Origin: Klebsormidium nitens
Lineage: Eukaryota > Streptophyta > Klebsormidiophyceae > Klebsormidiales > Klebsormidiaceae
Direction of reading: 5' to 3'
Length of the DNA: 64,000 nucleotides
Assembly (NCBI GenBank): GCA_000708835.1
Contig: DF236997.1
Coordinates: 72,736 to 136,735, forward strand
A program made the translations under genes and the position numbers. Below, piece after piece: positions 38,298 through 50,659 of this stretch (the stretch's first letter is position 1; each line of letters opens with the position of its first letter). The notes beneath the pieces were generated by a model that was not told the DNA's origin, made no database searches, and saw nothing but the letters and a program-made list of their open reading frames with translations.

Positions 38298-39627
38298 ATG
38301 GACCATGAAAGCAGTCCCGGAGGGGATCCCATGCGCAATGTCAGCCCTCAGGTAAGATGGTCAAGGTCAGTGAACTTGGCAAAGAGTCTCAATATGACAT
38401 TGCTGGATCAGAAGCAGATGTTCTGTTTGGCTTTCAGTTGTGAGTTTCAAAAAATTCCAATTTAGAAAAGGCAGTTGCCTTTCTCTGCACAAAGTCCTTT
38501 CGCTGCTGAAAAGGAAGGACAGTTAGAATGGCGTGCCATACTCTTGAAGGCCATGAAATTCATTTTTCGTCGGTCTTTCTTTGCAGGGGCCTCTGGTCGG
38601 GCAGAAAAGGAAAAGGCCCCAAGTGGGCGCACCACCAGAGTGTGATTGTGGCGGCGAAGTCGTGCTGCTCGTAACCAAGTATGGGGAAAATGAAGGGCGG
38701 GTGAGGACTCCAGCTTTTGTGCCTTCCCTGACGGACTTTTCCACTTCTGCTGGTTTTGGAATAGGCAATCTTCTATCACTTGGAATGCAGTCTTCTATCA
38801 CTGGGAATCATCTTGGGCCTCAACATGGCAAAGCAACGAAAGGTTCTCCATTTCAAGGTTGACAAGTTGGGTGAGATTATGGTCTGGCTGATCCCACATT
38901 ACTTATGTATCATTTAGAGAGTGGTTGCAGCCTCTCAGTGGAGAGGAACTAACGATCTTGAGGCAAGCACGAGCTGAACGTGCTCGAAATTGTCCACTTG
39001 CAGGAATACTGGAAGTGCCGCACTTGTACTGAATGGCTCCAGTGGAAGGACGACAAGAGCATCCCAGTTCCAAAGTGCGATTGCGGGTTGAAGGCACGGA
39101 AAGCAACGGTTAGACACGGGCTGCCTCACAACATTGGAAAAGAGTTCTATGGTTGCAGGAAGTATCCGCAGCCAGATCATTGCAGGTTCTTCATATGGGC
39201 TGATGGAACAGAGCCTTTCGGCCCCGAGTCATTTGCTAGATTCGGTCGTTGGATGGGTTCGGATTGCTTGTGTGACGGCTGTTCCGGACAAGAGGGGTTT
39301 GAGGGACATGAAGGTGGCGATTATGAAGATGAAGGAGCTGAGGATGATGGATCGTGGGAGCAAGAAGGTGTGGAGGACGTCGAGGAGAGCGAAGAATTCG
39401 GAAGAGGCAGCGAGGTGGATTTCGAGGGAGAAGAAGGGGAAGAAGAGGACGAGGAAGGAGAAGATGATACGGACGCCGATGCGGAGGAAGACGAAGAAGA
39501 GGGTGATGAAGAGGAAGAGGAAGAGGCGGGTGAGGAAGAAGAAGAGGATGACGGAGGAGAAGAGGAGGCGGGGCAAGGAGTTATAAAGATTGATGATCAG
39601 ACGGACGAGGATACCAAGGAAAATTGA
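38298..39627 (+). CDS. Protein with two GRF-type zinc fingers and long acidic tail
   Basis: Three exons join in frame to 263 residues: 38298-38351, 38587-38700, 39004-39627. A basic KRKRP cluster (25-29) could be a nuclear localisation signal. The first finger spans C37-D-C39-GG ... GENEGREYWKC61 ... C64 ... W70, with the intron falling between GR and EYW. The second spans C81-D-C83-G ... IGKEFYGC107 ... C116-RFFIWAD. Both follow the GRF pattern (two early cysteines two apart, an N-x-G-R/K-x-F/Y-x-x-C core, a last Cys before the aromatic run). GRF fingers bind single-stranded nucleic acid in DNA-repair and RNA proteins. Residues from about 140 to 255 are almost entirely Glu/Asp/Gly, ending in a short basic-acidic tail. 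The acidic run suggests binding to basic proteins such as histones (inference). Catalytic domains are absent. Divergent from GBF, tail to tail with isoamylase 2. Confidence 0.83.
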
Positions 39628-41733
39628 AAGGACTGGGTGCGGCTAGGGAGACGTGAAGCAATATTAGGGAGGAGCCTGATTATCCTTAGAGGACGGAAGG
39701 AAGACTAGCTGCAAGGGGTCGATTCAGCGGGGGGTCGCTTGCATGTATATTGTGTTTCCTCGCTTGTTGTTGTCGTTAGAGTTAGGCTAAATCTCGGTGT
39801 ATAAAAGTTATCAGGTTAGAGTTCAATGCATGTGCATGTGGGGTTATGTCAGATTGCAATTCGAAGACAAATCGAAAATGTGAGATACGCTGAATATTGA
39901 ACTTGCCTGTAGATATGAACAAAGATATATGGGTCTGCAAGGAGTGTTTGCCGTAGACAAGTACTATCAGTGGGTAGCCCGGTAGTCGATAGCTTGTAAG
40001 TAGATATATACTTGTTTGCGATGGTCGAATTGTAAATCCATGTCCAGGACTTCAGACGTCGAAGAATGATGTCGCTTGAAAATTGGAATTCATAGAACTT
40101 GATATTCAATGTAGTAGCGCTGGATCAGTACGGTAGATCCAAGTTACTTGTTCACTTGCATTCAAGTAAAATTCATGTCGATTGGCATTTGATTAGAGAG
40201 GAAGTCGTCGGACTCGGAACTATATAATTTTTTTGCAATCCAAAGCCGCGGTCGACTCTGCAGCATGGCCGTCAATCGCGCCCAATCTATAGGGCCATAG
40301 CCGCCTTGCTTTTCATCTTGCGATCATTTTTGATTAAACTGTCATGAGAGGCGGCCACCTTACGTATGCCAGAATTCGGTTGCACTACTACCAGCTATAT
40401 TGCTGTTATTCATGCGCATCTCTAGCTAGAGATCCGCGTCTAGATTACTAACAACATCATGGCATGCCTGTACGCAATGTTTGCATGTGCAGTGATATGG
40501 TTCGATAACGTACCGATCGCGTCACATCGATCCGAATATGCTTCGATCGATCATCTTTGATTTAGCTAATTTCCCTGCGCCGGTAGCCATGACTAGCGCT
40601 TATATACGTTGCAAAACGAATCTGCTTCGGCCTGGCATGTTTGATGACAATTGCCAGGACGGTCGGATTGCGTCCATGATGCTTTCCATCAAACCGCGGC
40701 CACTCAACAAGACCATTGCCTGCATATGGTATAGTAGGATGTCCAATCGTTTCACATTGGGGGTCCATTCAATTCTGCATACGGAACTATGATCCAATGT
40801 TAGTGTAGAGCCTTATCAGAGCCAGTTATGCAAAAGGTGATCTATTCACTACAACGTCCGCATTTGCAGCATGTCAACAGTCCCAACGTACATGCTTCCC
40901 GACGCGGTTTCTCTAGCCGTTTAATGCAGCATGTTTGTTAAGGCAGCCATGGTCAGCCTGAGGCCGCCGGGCCGTTGGCCCGCAGGATGCTCAACGACAA
41001 TGTTTCGGTAGGGTCTCACGCACCGCATCAGGTCCGTTGACAACACAGATATTTTCGTGGAGCTCTCAAATTGCCCACAGGGGCTTTCTTCCACCATCAG
41101 CACCTACAAAACTTGGCCAAAACAGAACCTCCAACGATCTGCCCGGGCACAATATCCTCCCAATCATACAATACCTTGACAATCAAAAACCAGACAGGCT
41201 AACTGCAAAGGGGGCCGCCTTATTTGTTTGCATTTCGTACGAAGGCCGTCGGACACCATCCGCACCCTTGGGGAACTTGGCTTCGAGCAACAGGGCGCTG
41301 AAGGGAGCAAGGTCGTAGGATCCGTGGGGATGCACCCTGCAAAGGAGTAGATGACTTGCTAAGTTTGCGTGCTAGGTAGGTTTCAGGAAATTCCATCTCA
41401 ACAACGGAAATGCAATTCTGAGACGGTCGGCTTCACGAACAAAATCTACTTGCGGAGGCAATATCAAGCAAAATTCTAGTATGTCTTTTGGCCCACTCGC
41501 ATGACCATCTGAACCTGACGTATTTCGATTTTGCAAAGCGAAAACACCAAAGTATGCATGACGAAACAGGAAAGGACACAGACAAGGTTAAAGGTTCTTG
41601 ACCGTTCTTGACCGTCTTTGAGAAACTAAGCACTCCTTATCATGCTACCAAACAAGGACGACCGGCATCCGACACCCCCCGAAAGCAAGCACAAAGACAG
41701 GTGAAATGCAAAAGCGCTCATTGGTTCTTAAAC
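39628..41733. other. Convergent intergenic region, GRF-finger gene / isoamylase 2
   Basis: 3' untranslated regions and AT-rich spacer. No gene, RNA or long repeat recognised. Confidence 0.5.
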
Positions 41734-44700
41734 TCACACGTCCGGCGCCCCGGGGGGCGGCGCGTGGAGGGCCTCCCCCTCCCCGACGAAGTAGCTCTGC
41801 ACCGGCATGCTGGTGTCCGCCAGGCGGTGCCAGACAGCGCCACGTGGCGGCGCGGGGAGGCCCAGCGTCACCTGGTCCCCGTGCGCATTGAATGCTATGT
41901 ACAGGTCGCCGTGGCCCACCGGCTCCAGGCCCGCCAGCGGATCCACCGCCTCCGGAAGGTCCTCGCCGGCACCGGAAGGGGCCTCGAGGGACACACCCGG
42001 CACAGAGAATGGGGCCCGCTCTGGGGCCTCGAGTTCCGGTTCCGGTTCATATTCCGAGTCCGGTTCCGGTTCCTCGACGGGGACGTACTGATGCAGGCTG
42101 GCCGCCAAGAAGGCGCTGCACGAGGGGGGGTGGAAAAGCGTGAGTTGAGGGGACTGCTTCTCCTACCCCCCTTTGTACACAGTCTCGACATCGCAACCGA
42201 CAGTCTTTCCACCCGCTTATCCGCTTCGTCACTGCCGGAGGATATGCGTTCGTGGATAGTGTCAGTCTGCTTATATCCGCGAAGCGAGCGGCCTTTCGTT
42301 TCAGCGCTGGATGTCTCAAAATAATAACTTTCTATTGTACATAATCTAGAGCCGGCGCTGACCTGGAGGGGTTGTCCCACTCTGGGTGTGCGGGCCAGTA
42401 GCCGTGCCACACGAGCTCGTGCGGCAGCAAATACTCCCGGCGCTGCACCACACGCGACAATCCGGGACAATCAAGACCTGTGGATAGCAATCAAAACCGG
42501 GGCCGCGCAAAAAGGCATCGGGCAACGGATCCAAGAGCACGGTCAGGAGAGGTTTGTCAACGTCGATCCAAAGTGAACGCCAGCGCAATGACAGTAGGTC
42601 GAAGCTAAGGGGGCGGGGAAAGCGTGCAGCAGTCGACTTCGGGCGCTCTTTGAGACTGCGTCAACGGAAGAAGTTTGCGCAGCAGACGTTTCCTGGCTTG
42701 CTTTTCCCAAGCAGACTTTCTTTGGTCCGCTTTACTGACCTGCAGTAGCTCGGGGTGCTCCTCTCGGAAGGCCACCAGGCGCGCAATCAGCTCCTTCAGC
42801 TGACTGCCCAGAGGTCCTTCCATTTGGCCCCAGTGGAAAACGCTGTTCCTGCAAAACGAGTCCAACATCTATCGGCACGCGCTTCTTGTGACGGAGACCT
42901 AAACAGCATCGATTGAACTTGTACGGTAAAGCCGCCTTGTAGTGTCGCTGTCCCGAAAAGCATGTGCGCTTCAGTGCACTTTGCATCGCGTGGCGACTCC
43001 ACCTGTCCTCCACGTCGAGGTTGCCGTTCTTGGTGTGGCCGTACTCGTCGCCCATGGTCAGCACCGGCACGCCTTGCGACAGAAACAGCGCCACCAGGTA
43101 CGTGCGCATCTGCAGCCAAGAAGGAGTGACGTCACCTGGCTGTCCGCCTGGGGCGCTTCCAGCGTCAAAAGGAGCGACGCTCTATGTTATTTTTGCAACA
43201 GAGATTCCCCATGTAACTCACAAACGCATCATCTGCACGTATTTTGGTCTCAATATTCATCTTGAAAGTTGCAGGAAGACACGCAGATGGCACCTCAATC
43301 TCGTCTTAAAGTTGCACTGCGAAATGAATGGCATGCGAGGCCGACACCCACCTGTCGTTGGCGGGCGTCTGTGACCCCTGGATCAGCCACTTGCCCCTCA
43401 ACTCCAGCATTCCAACTGCAGGAGTGCGGATAAAGTTCATTACTCTAGCGAGAAACCTGTGCAAGCTTCCGGCAATGAAATGGCCGCAGTGCCTGCAGAA
43501 GCAAAGCAGATGAGAGATGTGCGGAATCCAATCGAGTGAAGGGAGTGACGGAAAACTCCGAGCTCTGCTCACCCAAACTCATTCTGACACCGGAAGTCGT
43601 TGGGGTACCCACTGCAGAAGCAGAACATATCCAGTCAATAGTCGCAAAAACGGAGGATGCCAAAGTACAGGGAAGCCTTGCGAAATTACTTGGTGCTGTG
43701 GTCCGAAAAGGAATTAGTGCCGGCCTTGTCTGTAGATCTAATTGTGTTTGTGGTAAGCGCATAGAGGCGCACAGATCAACGAGACTCTGCCGGGAAGGCA
43801 CATTTAAAGATTCGATGAATGACAATGATGGAATCTCTCCGGCAGAGTGCGACATCCCCACGGATCTTTAGCCCCCGTTCTAGTAGGAATGATGATCATC
43901 TGACGTACAGAAACTCCTTTGTGGGTCTATGGAGAGGTCCAAGGGAGACATGACCTGGTTGCGGCTCACGTGTACGAGACGACGTCAGCAAGGGTGTAAC
44001 CGTAGGGGCTGGTGACGTGGTTGAAGCTGAAACCAGGCCCGCGTCGGTCGTCAAAGATGTCACCACTGCACCGAAACATCCACGTGACGTCAGCATAGGA
44101 TTCTTCACCAAGTTCTTCGCATCTGCGCTGTTGAGGATCCAATCAGAAGCAGACCGCCCGACGCCAAAGAGTGCTTGCAACGTCTTCAAAGCTGCTTTCC
44201 TTTACGGGTGTGCTTTGCATCTCCTGAACGGGCATGCATATGTCTCCACACCAGGTTGTAACGTCCATTCTCCGGTGGACGCTTGCACGGGGTTCCAAGT
44301 AACAGTTTCCCGCCGCACCTGCCGACGAGCCTGGTCGCGAAGGAGCTGAGCTGGCCGCCCTCGCCGCGGATGAAGCGCCGGACGTCGTCCCGGTAGCGCG
44401 AGTTCCACTCGGCCCACCGGCTCCAGTGGGGGAAGTCCACCGGCTGCAACAGCACCGCACCGTCAGCACATTTGATAGCAGAATAGGCACTGTCTCGCTA
44501 TTCTTCCACTGTAGAATTTCTCTTGACTCCAGGGCAACAGCGGCAGCAGTCCTGGTTCGGAAGCCCAGTCAGCCCAGTAGGCGGCTAGCAATAGCAGAGG
44601 ACTCTGCAGATCATCAAGCGACGGCCAACCAGGATGGACTTTTCCGGTTGATAGCGGAGGCTTTGATGAATGCGTGAAAGCCACGCAGGCTGACGCAGCT

Positions 44701-47700
44701 GGTACGGACTGGCGGATGTTTGAAATCCGAACCAGTCACTTCGAGGCAGACTGCGGACAAAGGTGACAAAGGTGACCCGCACTTATGATTGAGTTTTAGG
44801 GTTTCCGGGTTTTAGGGTTTTAGAGTGCACGCCCGCGCACCTGGTGCACGCCGGTGATGGGCGAGCGCAGGTCGGCGATGAGCTTGATGTCCGCGAGCAC
44901 GGGGTCGAACGCGAGCGCCTCCACGAGCAGCGGCCGGCTGAGCTGCTGCCCGTGCGGGCCCGTCACCAGCGCCCCCGCGTTGGCGAAGCAGAAGCCGTCC
45001 ACGTGGAACTCCTCCACCCACCGCCGGATGCTGTCCACGATCTGCGCGTTGAATGAGCAGGGTGAGTGAGCAAAGGGCGAGGTCGACTGACGACCTGAGG
45101 CACCGAGATTCCAAAAACGTCGTCAAGCAGTCGCGAGTGGCAAGAAGCTGTGCCCGACCGACCAATGACATAATTCCTGTGGCGTGGGAGCTGCTTCGGC
45201 CGCATATCCAACAGGATTCCGGGCCGATCAACGGTAGACCGCAAAATGTTTTCGAACCACAGTTTCTGGCCACTGCCCGGTTCTTATCAACTGGATGAGA
45301 TCCAGCACAGCTCAGCAGGGGGCGGCCTGGGAATAGAGTGCACACCATGCGCTGGACCGTGGGGTGATTGCAGTTGAAGGCGTTGCCCACTCCAAACTCG
45401 GGGATCTTGAACCTGCAGACAGCAAGTGAGGATTGTGGTTAACAACCAGACTTTGCCACCTCAATCAGCCGCTGCACCTGCGCCTTGATTGGAAGGCAAG
45501 TTTCCTCAGGCCCGTCGCGTTCTAGCACTTTTGGCGTAGCCTCTTCCAGCGTCAGAACCGCTTTCAAGCCAGCTGCCAAATAAGTACTTGTGATCATCTA
45601 AACAACTTGGTTCAGAGCATCATGCACCTTCCAACCAGCTTCGCGTCCAGTATAACACCCGTGCTTTGAAACCCGGGGCGGCTGAGGGCCGTTGCTCACT
45701 GGCCAAATTCGTCGACAAGATAGTATGTCGCATTGTCGATGCCGCGTAGGGACACGGTCTTGGGGTCCTCGTCGTTGCCCTCCGCTGTGTGACTGTACAC
45801 CACGTCCAAAAGCACCTGCACCAACAACGGCAGTAGGATAATAGGGCAGAATGCGAAGCGAAATGCTCCAGGAACGCTTTGCAAGATTCGTGAAGACGGC
45901 TTCTGCAATAAGGAGGAGAAGGCTCGCAAAAGAGCTTCACGTTCCTTGCGATCGGCAGGTTTGCCGCCGGTCAAGGAACTGTGTGTGTGTCAAAGGACTG
46001 CATATCTGGCAGGAGGGTATTAAAGAGTAGAGCAATCTCTACTCCACGGCGCTCTTTCTGTCAACGTATCCCAGATGCTACGTTGGCACGGATAGAACGC
46101 CGCAATACGAACCTGTCATCAACAGGTTCTGTCCAACGTGAAGCTGGATCAGTCCTTGTAAATGTAAGATTCAATGGCCCCAGCGTACTAACCTCGATGC
46201 CGGCCCGGTGCAGTTCCTTGACCAGCAGTTTGAGCGAGCGGGAAGCGGCCACGCCGCTGCCGCCGGGGCCGTAGATCGAAGCAGGAGCAAAGAAGCTGCA
46301 AACCCAGGCTTCAGTACAGACTTAGATGACGGATCTGACTCAACCTTACACATGCTTGGCGTTCGCTGAAGGTCAGGATCCGACGGACAGAAGTCGAGGG
46401 AATGAGTAGAGAGATACAGGTAAAGGGAAGGAAAAAGATCTCAAACATATCAAAAAGCAGTTGCTAGCGATCGGAATTCAGCTCTACCTGCAGAATAGGG
46501 ACAAACGGAAGCGTGAATGTTTTGGCTGCATTCAGCAGAAAAATATAGGGGTGCACAGGAGGTCTCTGTTCAAGAGCTCGATATTGCAACACGTTTGAAG
46601 CTCAAGAACGACGGCTGCACCTGATGGGGAAGAAGGAGCCCAGCGTTTCGTCGAAGGCAGCGATTGGTTGGAGGATCACGGCGTTCACACCTGAAGAAAG
46701 CACGGAGCATTCTGTCAATGAACGAGAGGCAAAAATGCACCGATCGGTCGATTATTTCGACAAGGCGAGGGAAAGAAGGGGGTGCAACGACACTGCCAAA
46801 GCGTGCTGCAAGCACCAGTGTGTTGCACATCAGCGGCAAGATCGTCCCGCAGCCTGCGTCACTGCTGACGTCACCCGCGGAGTCCGGCTCACCCATGTCC
46901 ACGAGGTGCTGCACCTTCTCGACGACCCCCAGGAAGGTCCCCCGCGCAGCATCCGCTACGCCGCTGGACGCGTCCCGGGTGAACCCGCCCACGTGCAGCT
47001 TGTATGCGATGAGCTCCTCCATGGGGACCCTGCACGGCGGACAGGAAGACCGTGAGCGAGGTGCCAGAGTTCGAAAGAAAGAGGCGCAAAGACCACGGAT
47101 GCACTCTGTAAGGAAAGGCGAAGCATCCAGGCACTCTGAAGTCCCGCTCGAAATCTTCTTTGGAATGATAAAGCGTTCAGGTGTCCAAGCGAGTCGTTAC
47201 CTCCTCATTCTAAATAGTGGCCGCTAAACATTTGAGGTAAGAGCGGCGTCCATCAAAATTGCTATTCAGGAGCTAAGGATTCAAGCAGGTTGAACGGACC
47301 CACTGCTGCTGCTCATGCAGCACCTAGAGCAACCGATGACTCGATCATCAAATAGACGAATAGCTACCGGGTGTCAGCATTCTCTCAAAGCTTGTCGCTT
47401 CTGCCAAGCAATCCACACACTGGTCGTCTCTCAAAAAAGTATAGCACCGCGATTGCGAACCTGGCCGTAAAAAACAAGACTCGTCGTGTGATACGGGAGT
47501 CACGCCTGGCCAAATGCGCGAGGTTGTTTGCTTACAGTGGTGGGTAGTCGCCCTCCCAATCGAACGGTTCTTCCGGCTGTAGGAGTCCGAGGGCCAGAGC
47601 AGGGGAGGGCAGGTCTTCTGGGAGGGCAAGAGCGAAAGCGCATTGCAGGGGCGGAGCTATTGCAGAGGATTGAATCTTGGCTTTGCGCAAGCTGGTAATG

Positions 47701-50659
47701 CACTGGGAGTCTCGCTTTCGGATGTCTAAAATGGCATCCATGCACCTCAATCTTAGGAGAGCTCTATGAACGTCGACAGCCGCGCCGCGCCCAAACCGCT
47801 GCGTGCTTTGATCGGCGCCGGTTGCTTGTCATGCTAGAGAGCCACTCAAGTACATTGTTGACGTTCGAAAGCATTCGTTCCCTTGCACCTCACAGCCCAC
47901 CTTCCAAGAATCCGCACAAATTGGAATTAACCACCCGGCACAAGGGTTGGTTAATGATTGGGCCTCGTAAGGAGATAGTTGGATAGGCCCGTGATTGTTC
48001 AAAGTCTCTGTACTTTCAGTGTATTGACGCGCGAGTCTGCTCTCACCTTGACCTGGAACGTGAGGGGCGATGAAGTGGGCATACGGGTCGAGCAGGACGG
48101 GCCGAGAGTGGAACCGGTTGCCTGTGGCCCAGCCAACTGCCCCCTGCCAGGAACAAAAGAACGCGTAACTCAACTCCGGTTGTTTTTGTGAGGAGACCGG
48201 CATCGAGGACCTTTGCAGATCAACACACTTCAACGCATGCCTTCGTTGATTTTTCCTGTCGTAACGCCACATTGATGATCGAGTGTAGGAGTAGGACAAG
48301 CGAGTCTCAATACATTTCACTAACCCCATTTTAGCTCACAAACCTTGCAATCGGACCCGTTCAATATATCAAGAGGGTACCAGGATCAGCCCCGTACCCT
48401 GACCCTGTAGCCGTAGCGGTCGTAGCCCTCCACGCTCTCTAGCTGCGCGTGCCAGACATCGCCCGTTCGGTGCAGGCCGGGGCTCAGATCAAGCTCCGTC
48501 TGGACAGAGGAACAAAATTACAAGGGTTAGACACGGGTCTTTATGCTGAGCAACGAGGGTACTAACGTGCAAGCGCATCTTATTGTTAATAGACAAGCAT
48601 CGTAGTAAAGTTTAACGAATGTGCTCAACAGGGCTAGCGAGTCAACATTTACTTCTATCAGTAGATATTATCTGATTGTTACTCCAATGCAAGGCAGTGG
48701 CCAGTCCTGAGACTCACGGAGGGCTCCACCGCCCCCGGCTTGAACAGGCAGAGGATGACCCCTTCCGCATTCCGCGAGTAGAGCGCAAAGTTGACTGAGC
48801 CGTTGCTCTGCCAGGTGGCGCCCAGCGGGTCTGGCGAACCACGGCCGAGGCCCACCGGGACAGAAAAGTTGCTCTCCTTGGTGCTCCTGAGATTTGATTG
48901 AGAGGGCTGGTATTATTTCTGGCGTTTGCAGCTGTGCTGATACGATGGCGGACTTTACACACAGGGGGCGGACATGGACAAAAGGAGGGGATTGTCGATA
49001 TGGTCGCCCATATTATGACTAGCAGTTTTGTAAGATATCCGGGACGGCAATGTCATTTGTAAGTCCTTTCGGTCACCCAGTATGCAAAAGATCCATAGTC
49101 TTTGTATGCCTGGTTCACCTGAACCACTTCTCTGGGACTTTCTCTGTCGGCGGCTGGTACAGGACGAAGTGTAGCTCCACCGGCGCCTTCCTTGCATCCA
49201 GTGCAATCTCGATCCTTCGCACGCCAGGCCGTGATTCAAGAATGGGCGTCCGCATTGCTTCAGTCCTGCAGGGAAGATATTTCAAAAACCGCTCCGCAAA
49301 ACTCTGGTATGAGACATTCTCTCATCTTCTAAGGACCAGAAGCAATTTAAGCCCAGCAGCAAGACCCAAGTGCGGTTAACCACTGATCTGCTTGGGCTGG
49401 ACGAAATCGGAGCTGGGCAAAATTGTCAGAAGTAGCGACTGAGCCAAAGATCCCATCGTCTTTGAAAGTTACAAGCGTGGGACCCTTACTCGCCGCCACT
49501 CAGGGTGGTGTTGGGTGGAGCAGACTTGGCATCCAAGAGCACCCAGTCCTCACTGTCTGATCGGGAAAGACCCTGCAATTGAAATGTTGGGGGAAACATT
49601 CACTCATGTGTTAGGCCCTGCCGACACAAACCAAAATATAGATCTCGCAAAAACGACCTTGACCTCCACAGGGGAACAAGCTTCACAAACCCTTCGAAAC
49701 GCGTAGGAGCAAGATATGACTGTGCAATGTCAACTGAACGATCCTGATTTGGACAGCCCCCCTTGCCCTGTCCACCAGTCGCACTTTTATCCAAACTTAC
49801 CCAATGTAAGTGGAGGGGGGTTGCTGAGTCAATTTCCAGCTCCTTGGTGTTGACCTCCAGAGTGACCATGAAGCGCCTGGCTTCCTTTCTCACGGATGCT
49901 AGGACCTGTAGACATGAACCTGACGTGAGAAATATGGAATTTGCCCAAGTGGCAGCTCCGCTTGAGAGCAATTGTCAGAGTTGTGGTGCGCAAGATTGAA
50001 GGGGCTATCATGGTGAAAAGACAAGAACCTGATTCTGATTCGTTCAAGTTGTGCTGGATTTCTTGCAGTCTCACAGCCAGACCTCTTACTGGCAATATGT
50101 GGCATCATCACGCGGCAATTAACGTGTGACTGGTCCATAACGATGCTGCAAATGCCAATTGGCTTACTCGACCACCACCGTTGATGTGGTACACGAATGT
50201 GTTGCCATCCTTCTTCAGAGCATGCACCGCAGGCGATGACTTGCTCCGTGCAGACGCTGTATCTGCAGCCGAAGGCACAACGTCTGGCCCATCTTCATCG
50301 CGCTCAATTGCGTCCCAGAATGACTTGGCACCGGTAGTATTTTGTTCTTTTTTGCTACCTCTGGAGCCCTGCTTCAATACAACAGTCTTCTTTGAGCTGC
50401 CACCTGGCAACTCTGCCCTGATTGGTTGGAATGGAGAGCGATGACAATCTGGCCGCCAGCTGTGAGACTGCTTCAATGCTGCAAGTTTCCAACCAACTCT
50501 GAAAGGTGATGCGCATTGCGTGGCACTTCCAAATTCACACAATGGGGAAACCGGGTGTACAGTGTGCCCTTGTGATCTCCGGGTGCTATTCAAGCCAGAT
50601 CTCTGTAGCCCAATGTTGGGCAGGTCGCATTGAGATGCTGCCACGCTCGCGTGAGCCAT
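41734..50659 (-). CDS. ISA2: Isoamylase 2-type, non-catalytic starch debranching enzyme subunit
   Basis: GH13 isoamylase relative; in plants ISA2 lacks activity and works in a complex with ISA1 that trims pre-amylopectin in plastids. Twenty-two exons join in frame to 986 residues: 50168-50659, 49801-49905, 49490-49572, 49119-49265, 48718-48886, 48404-48499, 48053-48143, 47536-47617, 46893-47029, 46621-46690, 46193-46295, 45700-45815, 45346-45412, 44841-45041, 44319-44443, 43970-44065, 43573-43611, 43352-43415, 43003-43109, 42740-42848, 42363-42442, 41734-42115. The long N-terminus is Ser/Arg/His-rich (transit peptide). A beta-rich module with LHLHWGLSR precedes the CBM48 region ([19 protein letters not shown]). 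The barrel has [14 protein letters not shown] and NAFNCNHP. Catalytic positions are lost: DGFCFA (A606 for Asp), LIADL (D643 for Glu), VTSPYG (S714-P715 for His-Asp). [11 protein letters not shown] is retained. The 39-base exon 17 is inferred from strong splice sites and phase. Confidence 0.93.
44793..44823. repeat. Short telomere-like motif inside an isoamylase 2 intron
   Basis: GTTTTAGGGTTTCCGGGTTTTAGGGTTTTAGA: two TTTTAGGG units, one TTTCCGGG variant and a trailing TTTTAG. It sits in the intron between exons 14 and 15 of the isoamylase gene. It could be a short interstitial telomeric insertion or a telo-box-like element. Confidence 0.6.

Noticed and set aside
41608-42324. 238-codon + frame
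   Set aside because: Antisense shadow of the last isoamylase 2 exon.
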